The notes beneath the pieces were generated by a model. The model did not search any database, was not told where the DNA came from, and was given only the letters and a program-made list of their open reading frames with translations. A DNA stretch of 45,723 nucleotides from Opitutales bacterium. Lineage in GTDB: Bacteria > Verrucomicrobiota > Verrucomicrobiia > Opitutales > JAFGAQ01. The stretch covers positions 1-45,723 of the forward strand of contig JAKSBQ010000045.1 of NCBI GenBank assembly GCA_022361075.1, written 5' to 3'. Both the position numbers and the translations under genes were made by a program. This document shows, piece by piece, positions 27,459 to 37,500 of the stretch (positions within the stretch are counted from its first letter, which is position 1; each line of letters starts with the position of its first letter).

Positions 27459-29303
27459 ATGAAAAAAGGAATAAATCCTGTTCTGTTTTTACTTGTTTTC
27501 TCGCTTGTTTCTCAGTCAGCCCTGAACTCTGAAGAGTCAGATTTTGGGTTAGCGTTTTCAATCGATGCGAAACCTCTGGAGGGTGTTGTTCATGTTCAAT
27601 CTGAAAAAGTGTCTGATGGCTTTATCTTTAGCCCTGAGATTGAAAATCGTAGTAACCAAGAAATCCATCTGAAAGAAATCCACGCTGTGGCGACCCTTGG
27701 TTTCAAAATCCCGAAAAACAGTCGATATATGGTTGGAAGCCACATCATGGCTTCAGAAATTTCTACACCTCTCTTCATGCAGCAGTATGAAAGTGGAAGT
27801 GAATCAGATCGGGTTTCCAGTTTCATGTATTTGCTAATCCGAATGAGTGAAAATGATTACAGGCTTTTCGGACTATTGAGCTGGAACATATTTCTTACTG
27901 AACTCTACATCGAAAACGGCGAAATTCATTTACTGGCAGATGGCGAAAATCGAGCGGTTCAAGTAGGAAAATCCATTCCATTTGAAAAGACCGTCTATCT
28001 ACAATCACAAGATTGGCAGGATCTGTTGTTAAGATACTCCAGGCTGTTGGCTGAAAAACACAATGTATCCTTTCTTGATGAAAATTGGATCGGTTGGGGA
28101 ACCTGGGACTACTACACAAAGTATTTTGGCTATGAAGATATCCTGGATAATATAGAGGGAGCGAAATCCTTCAATCATGAGTTTGGAGATTGGATCGAAC
28201 TGATACAAGTCGATGGAAGTTGGTGGGTAGAAAGAGGAGACTATTTTGAAACGAATGATCGATTCCCTCCGATGAAAACCGTTATGGACAAAATCGCCTC
28301 AGAAGGATTTCGGAAGGGCATTCATTTTGATGGGTTTAGGGCATCTTCCCATTCAATGATTTTCCAAAAACACCCGGAGTATTTTGTCAAAAACGATGAG
28401 GATGAGAGTATTCGTTATTTCGACTACTCTCATCCAGGTGCTCGAGATTACATCAAGGAAGTGATTTCGAACGCGAAAAGTAATTGGGGAGCTGAATATT
28501 TCAAAATCGATTTTATGACGCAGGGTATGCTACCGAAAGGAGAAACGCACCTGCCCGTCACAAGGCTTGAACGCTTTCGACTGGGTCTTTCGGCAATGCG
28601 GGAAGCGATGGGTGATTCATACTTTTTAGCATGCAACGCACTATTCGGTTCAGTTTTGGGATATGTGGACGGTTGTAGGGTATCAAAAGATATTAAACCT
28701 CAGTATGATCGGACTCTTGAGAATGTAGTGCAGAGTTCCAGCACTTGGTTTACTCATAGCATTCTATTCGAAAACGATGTCGATTATTACATCATTCGTT
28801 CATCAGAGGATGAGGATCATAGCATTTCAAAATCCCCCGGCAAACATTCGACCATGGACTATCGTCAAAACAAGCTTTGGAGTGACTTCATCGTGATCAC
28901 CGGAGGGTCGAGAATCAACAGTGATAAGATACCTACTCTCAAGCAGGAAAAGCTTCAAATGATGAGTAATGCCTTTTCGCAGCCGTTTTTTGATAGCTTC
29001 ATTCCGATCGATTTTTGGGATAAATTCAGGACGAAAACGGACGCACCCCAGGTATTTTTAGCTAAAACTGATGAAGAGCAAATAGCGATAGGCCTTTTCA
29101 ATTGGACCGATAAGGAGGATACGATCCAGTTGTTAGGATTCAGTAGTGGGGATATTTTCCTGAATATGGAGCATGGAGAGGAAATGACCCTCGAAAATGA
29201 GTTATTCGAGTTAGAGCTTTTCGGATATCAATCGGCGATCTTTTTCTACGAGGGAGCAATAAGTTTTGAGGAGCTAAGAAGAAATCTCCGCAGAAAAGAA
29301 TGA
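27459..29303 (+). CDS. GH36/clan GH-D alpha-glycosidase, secreted
   Basis: The protein (614 residues from this start) has a clear signal peptide (MKKGINPVLFLLVFSLVSQSALN), a beta-sandwich domain to about residue 190 and a (beta/alpha)8 barrel. The barrel runs WIGWGTWDYY, then IQVDGSWW, KGIHFDGF and AEYFKIDFM, with nucleophile Asp351 in the last, as in melibiase-like clan GH-D enzymes. It is distantly related to, and clearly distinct from, the GH36-like protein at 9794. An alpha-galactosidase or related exo-acting activity is inferred. It is transcribed alone from its own ECF-type promoter, and a serine hydrolase gene with a further promoter follows. Confidence 0.83.
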   Translation: MKKGINPVLFLLVFSLVSQSALNSEESDFGLAFSIDAKPLEGVVHVQSEKVSDGFIFSPEIENRSNQEIHLKEIHAVATLGFKIPKNSRYMVGSHIMASEISTPLFMQQYESGSESDRVSSFMYLLIRMSENDYRLFGLLSWNIFLTELYIENGEIHLLADGENRAVQVGKSIPFEKTVYLQSQDWQDLLLRYSRLLAEKHNVSFLDENWIGWGTWDYYTKYFGYEDILDNIEGAKSFNHEFGDWIELIQVDGSWWVERGDYFETNDRFPPMKTVMDKIASEGFRKGIHFDGFRASSHSMIFQKHPEYFVKNDEDESIRYFDYSHPGARDYIKEVISNAKSNWGAEYFKIDFMTQGMLPKGETHLPVTRLERFRLGLSAMREAMGDSYFLACNALFGSVLGYVDGCRVSKDIKPQYDRTLENVVQSSSTWFTHSILFENDVDYYIIRSSEDEDHSISKSPGKHSTMDYRQNKLWSDFIVITGGSRINSDKIPTLKQEKLQMMSNAFSQPFFDSFIPIDFWDKFRTKTDAPQVFLAKTDEEQIAIGLFNWTDKEDTIQLLGFSSGDIFLNMEHGEEMTLENELFELELFGYQSAIFFYEGAISFEELRRNLRRKE

Positions 29304-29381
29304 TTTTTATTAGTGCGTTCGGAAGAAAGATAAAGAGAGAAACTTCCAAAGAACATGTTTCTAAAGTTTTAGATATATTTG

Positions 29382-29408
29382 TAACGGAAAACACGAATTC
29401 AGGACGTC
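29382..29408 (+). promoter_or_regulatory. ECF-type promoter, copy 5
   Basis: TTTGTAACGGAA (TAACGGAA at 29382-29389) is followed after 15 bp by CGTC (29405-29408, then TG). This is the only copy with a 15-bp gap. It lies 69 bp before the serine hydrolase start and could serve the following sulfatase too. Confidence 0.7.
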
Positions 29409-29477
29409 TGTGTTTTTGTCCAAGCAAGAGTTACTTCAAAAGAGATAAATCCAGATTTAAAAATCGACACGGCCAAA

Positions 29478-30722
29478 ATGAAAACCCTTCTCATTATTTT
29501 CCCCTTCTTATGCATTTTGCAATCGACGATTGGGGGTCAGGATCTTGAGTTTTCGACTCCGGATGAACAAGGGATTTCAGAAAAACGGCTCGGGGTCATG
29601 CATCAATATGTTGAGGGCATTGTCGAAGACTATCCTCTTACTGGTGCTGTGACTCTAGTCGCCCGCAACGGAAAAATCGTCGATACCAAAGCTTTCGGAT
29701 ACAGAGATAAAATTCTGGGAATTCCGATGGAAGAGGACTCCATCTTCAGAATTCATTCGATGACAAAACTGGTCACTTCGGTCGCGGCTTTGATACTGAT
29801 GGAAGAAGGGAAATTTCTTCTCACTGACCCAATCGAAAACCTGTTACCGGAGTTTAAAGATCCAGAGATTTTCGTGGCCAAAAATGATGATGGCATCTTT
29901 ACAAAACCTGCAAAAAACAAAATCACCATTCTACATCTGCTGACACATACTGCCGGATTCCCCAGAGGTAGGTTTACCAAACATGAAATTGATAAACTGT
30001 ATGAAGCGAGTCGATTTCATGAATCGAAAGACCTGGATGAATTGGCCAAAAAACTTGGCGATTTGCCCCTACAATTCGAGCCGGGAGAAAGATGGCATTA
30101 CGGCACTTCCACTGAGGTGTTGACGACGCTGATACAGCGGGCAGCTGGGGTTCCTTTCGATCAGTTTGTGATGGATCGTATCATTCTACCGCTGAAAATG
30201 AATGATACTTTCTTTGTAGTTCCTGAAAACAAGCGAGATCGTTTGGTCAGTGTCTTCAATCAAGTTGATGGAGAGTTACAGTACGTTGTGCCTCGGGATG
30301 AAAATGGAGGGATGCGCAGGCCTTATCCTTCTGGTAGCGGAGGTCTGTATTCGACTGTAACGGATTATTATAAGTTTGCTCAAATGCTGCTCAATGGAGG
30401 TCATTACAATGGCGTTTCAATTCTTGGTAAAAAGACTGTCGAGTTAATGATGACTAACGCTCTCGGATTTACCTCAACAGGCAGGAGATCTGAAGGAAGT
30501 GCTGAGGGATTCGGACTCGGAGGAGCCGTAAAAATGGAGCACACTGCACACAACCGCATAACGAGTATTGGCACTTTTGGATGGGGTGGAGCAGCTACCA
30601 CATGGTTTCGAATTGATCCTCAAGAGGAATTCATCGCCATGTTTTTTACCCAGCAATATCGCATGGCTTCAGAATTGATTCCATACTTCGCTAATACAGC
30701 CTGGCAATCCATCATCGAATGA
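29478..30722 (+). CDS. Serine hydrolase, beta-lactamase class C/esterase family
   Basis: The 414-residue protein has a signal peptide (MKTLLIIFPFLCILQSTIGG) and the serine beta-lactamase fold. The SxxK motif is Ser94-Met-Thr-Lys97 (RIHSMTKLV) and the second catalytic element is Tyr208 in WHYGTST, where many relatives have YSN. LLTHTAGFPRG and SGGLYSTVTDYYKFAQML are family landmarks. Members include esterases, peptidases and beta-lactamases. In a polysaccharide locus with its own regulon promoter, a carbohydrate esterase-like role is plausible but unproven. Its stop overlaps an ATG at 30719 of the next open frame, although that ATG is probably not the true sulfatase start. Confidence 0.85.
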   Translation: MKTLLIIFPFLCILQSTIGGQDLEFSTPDEQGISEKRLGVMHQYVEGIVEDYPLTGAVTLVARNGKIVDTKAFGYRDKILGIPMEEDSIFRIHSMTKLVTSVAALILMEEGKFLLTDPIENLLPEFKDPEIFVAKNDDGIFTKPAKNKITILHLLTHTAGFPRGRFTKHEIDKLYEASRFHESKDLDELAKKLGDLPLQFEPGERWHYGTSTEVLTTLIQRAAGVPFDQFVMDRIILPLKMNDTFFVVPENKRDRLVSVFNQVDGELQYVVPRDENGGMRRPYPSGSGGLYSTVTDYYKFAQMLLNGGHYNGVSILGKKTVELMMTNALGFTSTGRRSEGSAEGFGLGGAVKMEHTAHNRITSIGTFGWGGAATTWFRIDPQEEFIAMFFTQQYRMASELIPYFANTAWQSIIE

Positions 30723-30758
30723 AAACAAAGGATCTAATACCGATTGGAGATTTAATAG

Positions 30759-30863
30759 CTAAACAGGTAGCCGAACGTGTGAGCGTTTGGAAAATGCGCA
30801 ACAAAATGATAACCAAATCTAACTCCTATTCGGCTACAAGACTCATGAGAAGCGATTGTTCAG
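30759..30863. repeat. 105-bp inverted-repeat element, copy A
   Basis: This element is the same length as the copy at 41805-41909 and roughly four-fifths identical by eye. It has near-terminal CTAAACA and TGTTCAG, perfect subterminal inverted repeats GTAGCCGAA (30767-30775) and TTCGGCTAC (30829-30837), and an inner hairpin AACGT/GCGTT (30774-30787). It carries no gene. It is a MITE-like or large REP-like unit. No clear target-site duplication is visible. It forms the apparent 5' part of the following sulfatase frame. Confidence 0.8.
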
Positions 30864-32407
30864 TTTTTAAAACACAGTTTACTATAAAAATTTTACTCAT
30901 GGTGTCCTTATTGTTGGGTGGCTGGATTTTTAGCTACTCCAAAAATGATCATCCAAACATCATTATCATCTATGCAGATGATGTCGGCTACGGAGATTTA
31001 GGGTGCTACGGTGCTCAATCAATCGATACACCCAATCTCGATTTACTAGCCAGGACAGGCATACGTTTTACATCTGCATATGCGACTTCGTCCACATGCA
31101 CGCCTTCAAGATATTCTCTACTTACCGGAGAATATGCTTTTCGAAATCAAAAAGCTAAAATTCTCCCCGGCAACGCACCACTGATCATCGAGCTTGGTAA
31201 GAAAACGATCGCATCTATGCTCAGGAATGCAGGATATACGACCGGCCTTGTCGGCAAATGGCATTTGGGGCTTGGTCAACCCGGTGAGCAGTTGGACTGG
31301 AATGGAGAAATTAAGCCTGGGCCGATGGAGCTTGGATTTGATTACAGTTTTCACATGGCAGCGACCGGAGACAGGGTTCCCGCAGTGTATATCAAAAATG
31401 GGAGAATCCATAACCTTGATCAAAACGATCCTGTCGTTGTGAGTTATGAAGATCCAGTTGGTCAGGATCCCACAGGAACTTCCCATCCTTCAATGTTAAA
31501 AGTCCAGGCCGACCCTTTTCACTCAGGAACTATTGTGAATGGGGTGAGTCGTATCGGTTACATGAGCGGTGGATACTCTGCCAGGTGGACCGATGAAGAG
31601 ATGGGAGACAAATTTTTAAATGAAGCTATTGGTTTCATACGCCGTTCTGCGAAGCAATCTCCGTTTTTTCTTTTTTATACGACACATGAAAATCATGTTC
31701 CGAGGATTCCACATCCCAGGTTTCGAGGGTCTACCTCTCTTGGAGTTCGAGGGGATGCGGTGGCGCAAATGGATTGGGGGATCGGACAAATCATTCAAGA
31801 GCTCAAGGATCTTGATATCAGAGAAAATACCTTGATCATTTTTTCCAGTGATAACGGCCCAGTTCTCTATGACGGTTATTATGACGGCGCTTGGGAGCAA
31901 AATGGGAACCACCATCCTTCGGGACCTTGGAAGGGTGGTAAATACAGCGTATGGGAGGGAGGTACACGTGTTCCATTCATCGTATCCTGGCCCTCTCAAA
32001 TCGAGCCTGCCTTGTCTGATGCACTCATTTCTCAGGTAGACTTGTTCGCTACCTTTGCAGAGCTTGTTGATTCTGAAAATCAGGCCAATGCACCTATTGA
32101 CAGTAAAAACTTACTCCAGGCATTGATGGGAAAAACGGATGCAGGCAGAGATCATGTGATTCAGCAAGGGATCCATCTAAAAGCCATCCGAAAAGGTGAT
32201 TGGAAGTATATTCCCTCGGGAAAAATATCAAATCGCGGGAAGATCGGGATTAATTTACCCGTCACAATCCAACCTCCGGGTGCATTGCTTTTCCTGCCTG
32301 AAGATCCTAACGAGGAGAAAAATCTAGCACACTTATATCCGCGTAAAGTTAAAGAATTAGCTGAACTGTTGGAATCCGAAATAGCACTAAAGAACGGAAT
32401 CAAATGA
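30845..32407 (+). CDS. Formylglycine-dependent sulfatase, secreted
   Basis: The protein has an S1 sulfatase domain with metal-site YADDVGYGD, signature CTPSR (Cys85 from this start) followed by YSLLTGEY, and SSDNGPV as the second metal site. The reading frame is open from 30719, overlapping the stop of the upstream gene, but the first 40 or so codons of that frame come from a 105-bp repeat element. That would place the signal peptide more than 50 residues in. The ATG at 30845 gives a normal charged N-region followed by a hydrophobic core (ILLMVSLLLGGWIF); 30899 is a shorter alternative. It probably desulfates the same polysaccharide as its neighbours and may be read from the promoter at 29382. 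Confidence 0.85.
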   Translation: MRSDCSVFKTQFTIKILLMVSLLLGGWIFSYSKNDHPNIIIIYADDVGYGDLGCYGAQSIDTPNLDLLARTGIRFTSAYATSSTCTPSRYSLLTGEYAFRNQKAKILPGNAPLIIELGKKTIASMLRNAGYTTGLVGKWHLGLGQPGEQLDWNGEIKPGPMELGFDYSFHMAATGDRVPAVYIKNGRIHNLDQNDPVVVSYEDPVGQDPTGTSHPSMLKVQADPFHSGTIVNGVSRIGYMSGGYSARWTDEEMGDKFLNEAIGFIRRSAKQSPFFLFYTTHENHVPRIPHPRFRGSTSLGVRGDAVAQMDWGIGQIIQELKDLDIRENTLIIFSSDNGPVLYDGYYDGAWEQNGNHHPSGPWKGGKYSVWEGGTRVPFIVSWPSQIEPALSDALISQVDLFATFAELVDSENQANAPIDSKNLLQALMGKTDAGRDHVIQQGIHLKAIRKGDWKYIPSGKISNRGKIGINLPVTIQPPGALLFLPEDPNEEKNLAHLYPRKVKELAELLESEIALKNGIK

Positions 32408-32513
32408 CTTTTGAAGATCACTTTATGACTAATTGGAACTGTGATGCATGGGTTTTTTGCAATCAGAAACAACTCGACCTAAAAATTGACTATTTGGGAA
32501 GGATGAGAAGATT

Positions 32514-33050
32514 ATGATTCAAAGCATGGCAACCCCAGAAATCGATTCATCCCATTGGTTTGAAACTGAGGTCAAACCACATGAACCCGCGCTCAGAGGA
32601 TATTTGATGAATAAAGTTTCTGAGCGATCCGATGTGGATGATGTACTGCAAGAAACTTACAAACGCATCCTACAAGTTCAAAAAACAAGTAACATTGAAT
32701 CGACTAGGGGATTGCTCTTTACCATTGCAAAAAATGCTACAAGCGATCTTTTTCGAAGAAAATTGACTTCTAAAACCTTCCCCGTCGCTGAGATTGAACA
32801 GCTCGGGGTTCTCGATTCAACGGAAACTTTCGAAACTGTCAGTCGGATTGATGAAGTAGAAGTATTGAAAGAAGCTATAAAAACTTTACCGAAACGTTGT
32901 CAGGCAGTATTCGTAATGAGGAAATTTGAGAATCTTTCGCACCGCGAGATAGCCTCAAGATTAAACATCGCTGAGCATACTGTCGAATCTCAGCTCACAA
33001 AAGGACTTCGAAGGTGTAGAAAGTATTTTGAAAAAAAGGGAATCATTTGA
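32514..33050 (+). CDS. ECF RNA polymerase sigma factor (FecI-like)
   Basis: This 178-residue protein has only sigma regions 2 and 4, as expected for an ECF sigma factor. Region 2 contains SDVDDVLQETYKRIL and the following helix TRGLLFTIAKNATSDLFRR. Region 4 is KTLPKRCQAVFVMRKFENLSHREIASRLN-like sequence ending in the HTH IAEHTVESQLTKGLRRC. It is followed 20 bp later by a FecR anti-sigma gene and then an STN-domain TonB receptor, the classic FecI-FecR-FecA order. It would redirect RNA polymerase when the receptor senses its ligand. Six promoters in the window with an ECF-like -35/-10 pattern are its likely targets. An AGAAG Shine-Dalgarno lies about 5 bp upstream. Confidence 0.95.
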   Translation: MIQSMATPEIDSSHWFETEVKPHEPALRGYLMNKVSERSDVDDVLQETYKRILQVQKTSNIESTRGLLFTIAKNATSDLFRRKLTSKTFPVAEIEQLGVLDSTETFETVSRIDEVEVLKEAIKTLPKRCQAVFVMRKFENLSHREIASRLNIAEHTVESQLTKGLRRCRKYFEKKGII

Positions 33051-33070
33051 CCTGAAAGGTAGCATTTTAA

Positions 33071-34117
33071 ATGAAAGACCATATCCAGCGCAACAGCCGG
33101 AAGCACTTGAGAAGCCAAAAGACTGCGGATTCTTGGGTGGTGAAGTTCGATCGTGGTTTACATCCGGACGAAATAAAAGAATTTGATGATCAGTGCACTG
33201 AAGATCAGGAACTTGTAAAGAACTTTGAGAAATCCAAAAAAGCCTGGAAGATTTCAAATCAAATTCCTGAGGATTTTGCCAATGAAGTGTTAGCATCCTA
33301 TGAAGGAACCCGTGCTCGACCCCAATTTAGGTGGAGAGAAATAGGTATCGCTGCATTACTCCTCCTTGGTGTTACTGGTGTCTGGATTGGCTATAAGTTA
33401 ATCCCAACCCAGGAAAACCCCATACAAATCGCTGATGTAGGTCCCAGTACTCAGAGGTTAGAAGATGGTTCTATCGTTAGAATCAACAACAATTCTTCCA
33501 TATCAGTTGAGTATTCCGAATTTTTAAGACAGGTGCATCTGCTCAAAGGGGAAGCCCATTTTATTGTAGAAAAAGATCCTTCCAGACCTTTTTTGGTTAA
33601 AGCCAATGGTCTTAAAGTAAGAGCTGTTGGTACGGCATTTAACGTGAGATTGGAACCTCGCAAGGTCGATGTTTTAGTCACCGAGGGAACTGTTGAAATA
33701 GATACGATTCAGAACCATAGAGAATCGATAGAGAATGTGGAATCTATTGATAGTTTGCCGGAACCAAACTTAGTTACTACAGGGCAGAGAGCCCAGATAT
33801 CATTTGTTAAAAATAAACAATACTTGTCTATCGATGTTGCAGGTGCACCTACGGAAGAAGTAGAAAAGGTATTGGCTTGGCAAAGCCCTTTACTTACTTT
33901 GGGTGGAGGTACGCTTGAAGCAGTCGCGGAGAGTTTTCAGAAGAAAACCGGACTGAACCTCATTGTTGTTGATAAGAGCCTGAATAGCATGAGAATTGGA
34001 GGTAAGTTTCCCAGTGAAAATGTGAAAGGATTTCTTCATATTTTGGAAAAAAACTACGGTATAAAGTGGCACGAATTACCAAATGGAGATCTGGTAATTG
34101 GTGGTGAAAATGAGTGA
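33071..34117 (+). CDS. FecR-family anti-sigma factor, membrane-anchored
   Basis: The 348-residue protein has a cytoplasmic N-terminal region (residues 1-90) with a short sigma-binding-type helix, one transmembrane segment (about 91-108, IGIAALLLLGVTGVWIGYKL) and a periplasmic FecR beta-helix domain. That domain contains DVGPSTQRLEDGSIVRINNNSS and LLKGEAHFIVEKDPSRPFLV, followed by VRAVGTAFNV. The C-terminal part (LGGGTLEAVAESFQKKTGLN) is an STN-like small domain. It should hold the ECF sigma factor inactive until the TonB receptor's STN domain signals ligand. The gene lies directly after the sigma gene, so they are surely one operon. Confidence 0.93.
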   Translation: MKDHIQRNSRKHLRSQKTADSWVVKFDRGLHPDEIKEFDDQCTEDQELVKNFEKSKKAWKISNQIPEDFANEVLASYEGTRARPQFRWREIGIAALLLLGVTGVWIGYKLIPTQENPIQIADVGPSTQRLEDGSIVRINNNSSISVEYSEFLRQVHLLKGEAHFIVEKDPSRPFLVKANGLKVRAVGTAFNVRLEPRKVDVLVTEGTVEIDTIQNHRESIENVESIDSLPEPNLVTTGQRAQISFVKNKQYLSIDVAGAPTEEVEKVLAWQSPLLTLGGGTLEAVAESFQKKTGLNLIVVDKSLNSMRIGGKFPSENVKGFLHILEKNYGIKWHELPNGDLVIGGENE

Positions 34118-34387
34118 TTCTGTTGTTTCACAAACTTTGTAAAACTTCATAATCTTAGATAGATGATGAGGAACATGGGTGCCCTTAAATGATGCCTTGG
34201 CGATTTACCGTTGGTAATCAATCTGCTCAGCAGTTCCAGACAACTTCTAGAATCTGAAGATCTTTTGATTATACTTTGACTCAGTCAATCTGTGCAGTCC
34301 ATGGATCTCGAACCGGTGTTTACTCAGTCCTGGTTTTGCGCCTGAAACAATGTTTCTGATTCTTCCTCAATAAATTAAACATTTTTG
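34118..34387. other. Gap between anti-sigma gene and receptor promoter
   Basis: No gene is seen. The stretch contains an imperfect hairpin near 34201 (GATTTACC with GGTAATC around GTT) that could be a weak terminator or mRNA structure. A regulon-type promoter follows at 34388. Confidence 0.5.
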
Positions 34388-34413
34388 TAACGGAATCTAC
34401 AATCATGGGCGTC
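34388..34413 (+). promoter_or_regulatory. ECF-type promoter, copy 6
   Basis: TTTTTGTAACGGAA (TAACGGAA at 34388-34395) is followed after 14 bp by CGTCTA (CGTC 34410-34413). It precedes the STN-domain TonB receptor, so the receptor is likely induced by the sigma factor that it activates, a positive feedback loop. The ATG at 34437 would leave a very short leader; 34542 is preferred. Confidence 0.78.
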
Positions 34414-34541
34414 TACAGTGCGCAAAACCACTGGTTATGTGTTGTCACCCTGAACATCACCTAAACGTCAAAAGTTCGATACTTAGCTTGAACTTTACGA
34501 ACTCGACCTTACGGCATTCGTATGAGTATAATTCTTCAGAG

Positions 34542-37500
34542 ATGATACCCCGATCTGCTATCTACCTCGCGTTAATCGCCAATGTTACATTCTTGCCGAC
34601 ATATGGTTATTCAGCGAGTCAGAGTCAGATCGATTTGAGTAACAAACGTGAAGTGGAAAAGCACTTTCAAATAGCTTCTGCTGATGCAGAAAATGCGCTT
34701 GAGGCTTTTTCCGAACTCATTGATCGCCCTCTTGTGTATCTCCTGGAACAAGTTGAGGGAATCCGGTTGAATGCTGCCTATGGGAAAATGCTTCCCTCGG
34801 AGGCCATTCGAAAAATGGTGGCAAATACTAGCCTTATGTTAGTTGAAGACGACGAGTCTGACACTTGGGTAATTAAGCGAAAACCTGAACACCCAACTTC
34901 TGAGACTGACAGTGGTTTACTGCAAAGTGAAAACCCAAAATCACAAGATAGTATGACAACCATTACAACTAAAAGAAAATCTGTGTTTTCCAGGTTAATG
35001 AGCGGGCTTGGTGCCTTATTGTTAGCTGGAGCATCAACCGCAGTCGCGCAGGATGATATGGAAGATGATGAGGACATTTTTACAATGTCCCCATTTGTAA
35101 TCGACGTTTCAAATGACACCGGATACACGGCTCAAAGCACGCTTGCCGGAACGCGGATTGCCAGTTCCGTACGCGAACTCGGATCTTCAATCACAATCCT
35201 GACTGAGAAATTCCTGGAAGACACCGGTGCCACAGATGCACTCGAACTCTTACCCTACACCGGTAACACAGAGGTTGGGGGTGCCCTGGGAAACTTCTCT
35301 GCAGGTCAGGATGGAGCCGGGAGGTTCACAACTGAGGGCTCTCGACGAAACCCTCAAAATGGAAACCGCATCAGAGGACTCTCCAGGGCAGAACTCACAC
35401 GCGACTATTTTGCAACAACCATTCCATTCGATGGCTATAATACCAGCCGAGTCACACTGAACCGAGGACCGAATTCTGTATTGTTTGGTATTGGTTCACC
35501 GGGAGGCGTCATCGATCATTCTTTGAATAAGGCCAATATCAACCAAGATCGCAACCAGGTGAAAATCCGTTTCGATCACAGAGGAAGCTACCGGGGAACG
35601 GTTGATTTTAATCGAACTCTTATTGAAGATCGTTTGGCAGTGAGAGTGAATGCTATGTATGATGAAAGAGTCTATAAGCAGGAGCCCGCAACTGAAGAGG
35701 ATCAGCGGCTTTATGCTGCTTTTGAAGGGGTTCTCTTCAAAAATGAAAAAAGTGACTTTCTTGGCCAAACCCGTGTGCGAGGACATATCGAAGTTGGCGA
35801 TATTTACCGCATTCCGGTTGATGTAATTCCTCCAATTGATGCATTCCGTTTTTGGTTTGATGGCTACACCGACATTGACTCTCTCCTGGCCGTTCCTGGA
35901 ATCGATGTGGGTAACCTGGATCGAAACCTTCTTACTTCTGATCAGGCTTCCAACGGACGTTTTATTCCTCAAGTTACTCACAACAACATCACGGGCGTTG
36001 GACGCAACAACACGAAGACCCGGATCGCTAGCTTCATCAACATCCCACTTTATTATGAGAGTGGCAGCGCCACTGTACCCGGATGGAGCGACCCTGCGTT
36101 GGCAGGACTCTCTGGCGGAATGAGTCGTATGCGTTGGCCAGGCAGCTCAGGCCGTCCGCGCCAGGACTTTTACTTCTCAGGCAATGCGATTCGTGATCTA
36201 GTCGGTTTCACGGGATATTCACTGCAGAACAGGGAAATCTTCGACTATCACAATCATTTGTTTCAAGGCACATTGAATACCGTCGAGACAGCTTTTGATG
36301 TTCAGCAATTTACTATCGATCAAAGCCTCTGGGGTGGACGTGCGGGGGTTGAGTTGAGCTACAATCGTCAACGATCTGATCAGGAAGAGCGATTCCCGCT
36401 ATCATCCGGGTTAGATAAAGAACTCTACATCGATATCTCTGAGTTTCTTTCCAATGATGTTCCGAATCCAAACCTAGGGCGGCCGGTTGTCCGCATCAAC
36501 CATTTTGATTGGGACACTGTGGACCGTGAACAAGAAACAATCCGGGCAACGGCGTTCGTCGATGTCGATACCCGTGATTTCAGTGAAAACCTTGGTAAAT
36601 GGTTGGGTCGACACACTTTGACCTTTCTCTATGAGCAGCGGGAGAATGATCTGAAAGAACTTCGGCGAAAATTCGCTTGGGAGAGCGACGAGGTCAACGT
36701 GCGTACAAATGAGTCATTCGGTTCCGGTATTCAATCAGGTCGACGCAGTGTAACTGGATTGATTTATGTAGGTCCTTCTGTTCTTGGTGCAAACAGCTTC
36801 AACGACGTCCGCATCACCGATCAAATCAATATTTCCTACCCGACCGCGGGCGAACGTCACACCGCTTTCTACTGGGACCACACGGCCAGAGAACGTAAGG
36901 TCGCCGAGTTCTATCCAATTGAGGTCGTCAACGAACTCAATCAACTCGAGCGTATTGAGCTCGAATCGCAAGCGTTTGCGTTGAAAAGCACCTTCCTCAA
37001 TGATCATCTCGTGACAGTTCTTGCTTGGAGAAAGGATAGGGAGAAGGCATTTGAGGGCCTTACCCCGACAGGAGAGTTCACTGGGGAACTTCCCGAACGA
37101 AATTTCGACGGCACGATCAATAATGATATTATCCGATTGCAAGATGATCCCTCTTCAGACGTTGAAGATGAAACTCTTACCACAAGTATCGTCGGTTTCT
37201 TTCCTGAAAAATACCTGTTTGAGCTACCCTTCGGAATGGACCTGAGTTTTCATTACTATGAAGCTGAAAGCTTTCAGCCAGAAGGATTTGCACAAAACAT
37301 TATTGGAGAACCCATCTCGGCTCCAACAGGTGAGACTACAGAGTATGGGTTCACCTTAGAATTGCTGGAGAGAAGGCTTTCCCTTCGATTCAACTGGTAT
37401 GAGACGGCAATTGCCAATAACCGTACCAGCGTTCGAGGTACACTAAACAACTCAACAGGTAGGATTGGTGACTGGCTGAGGAACTTCAAGGGGGCTCAAG

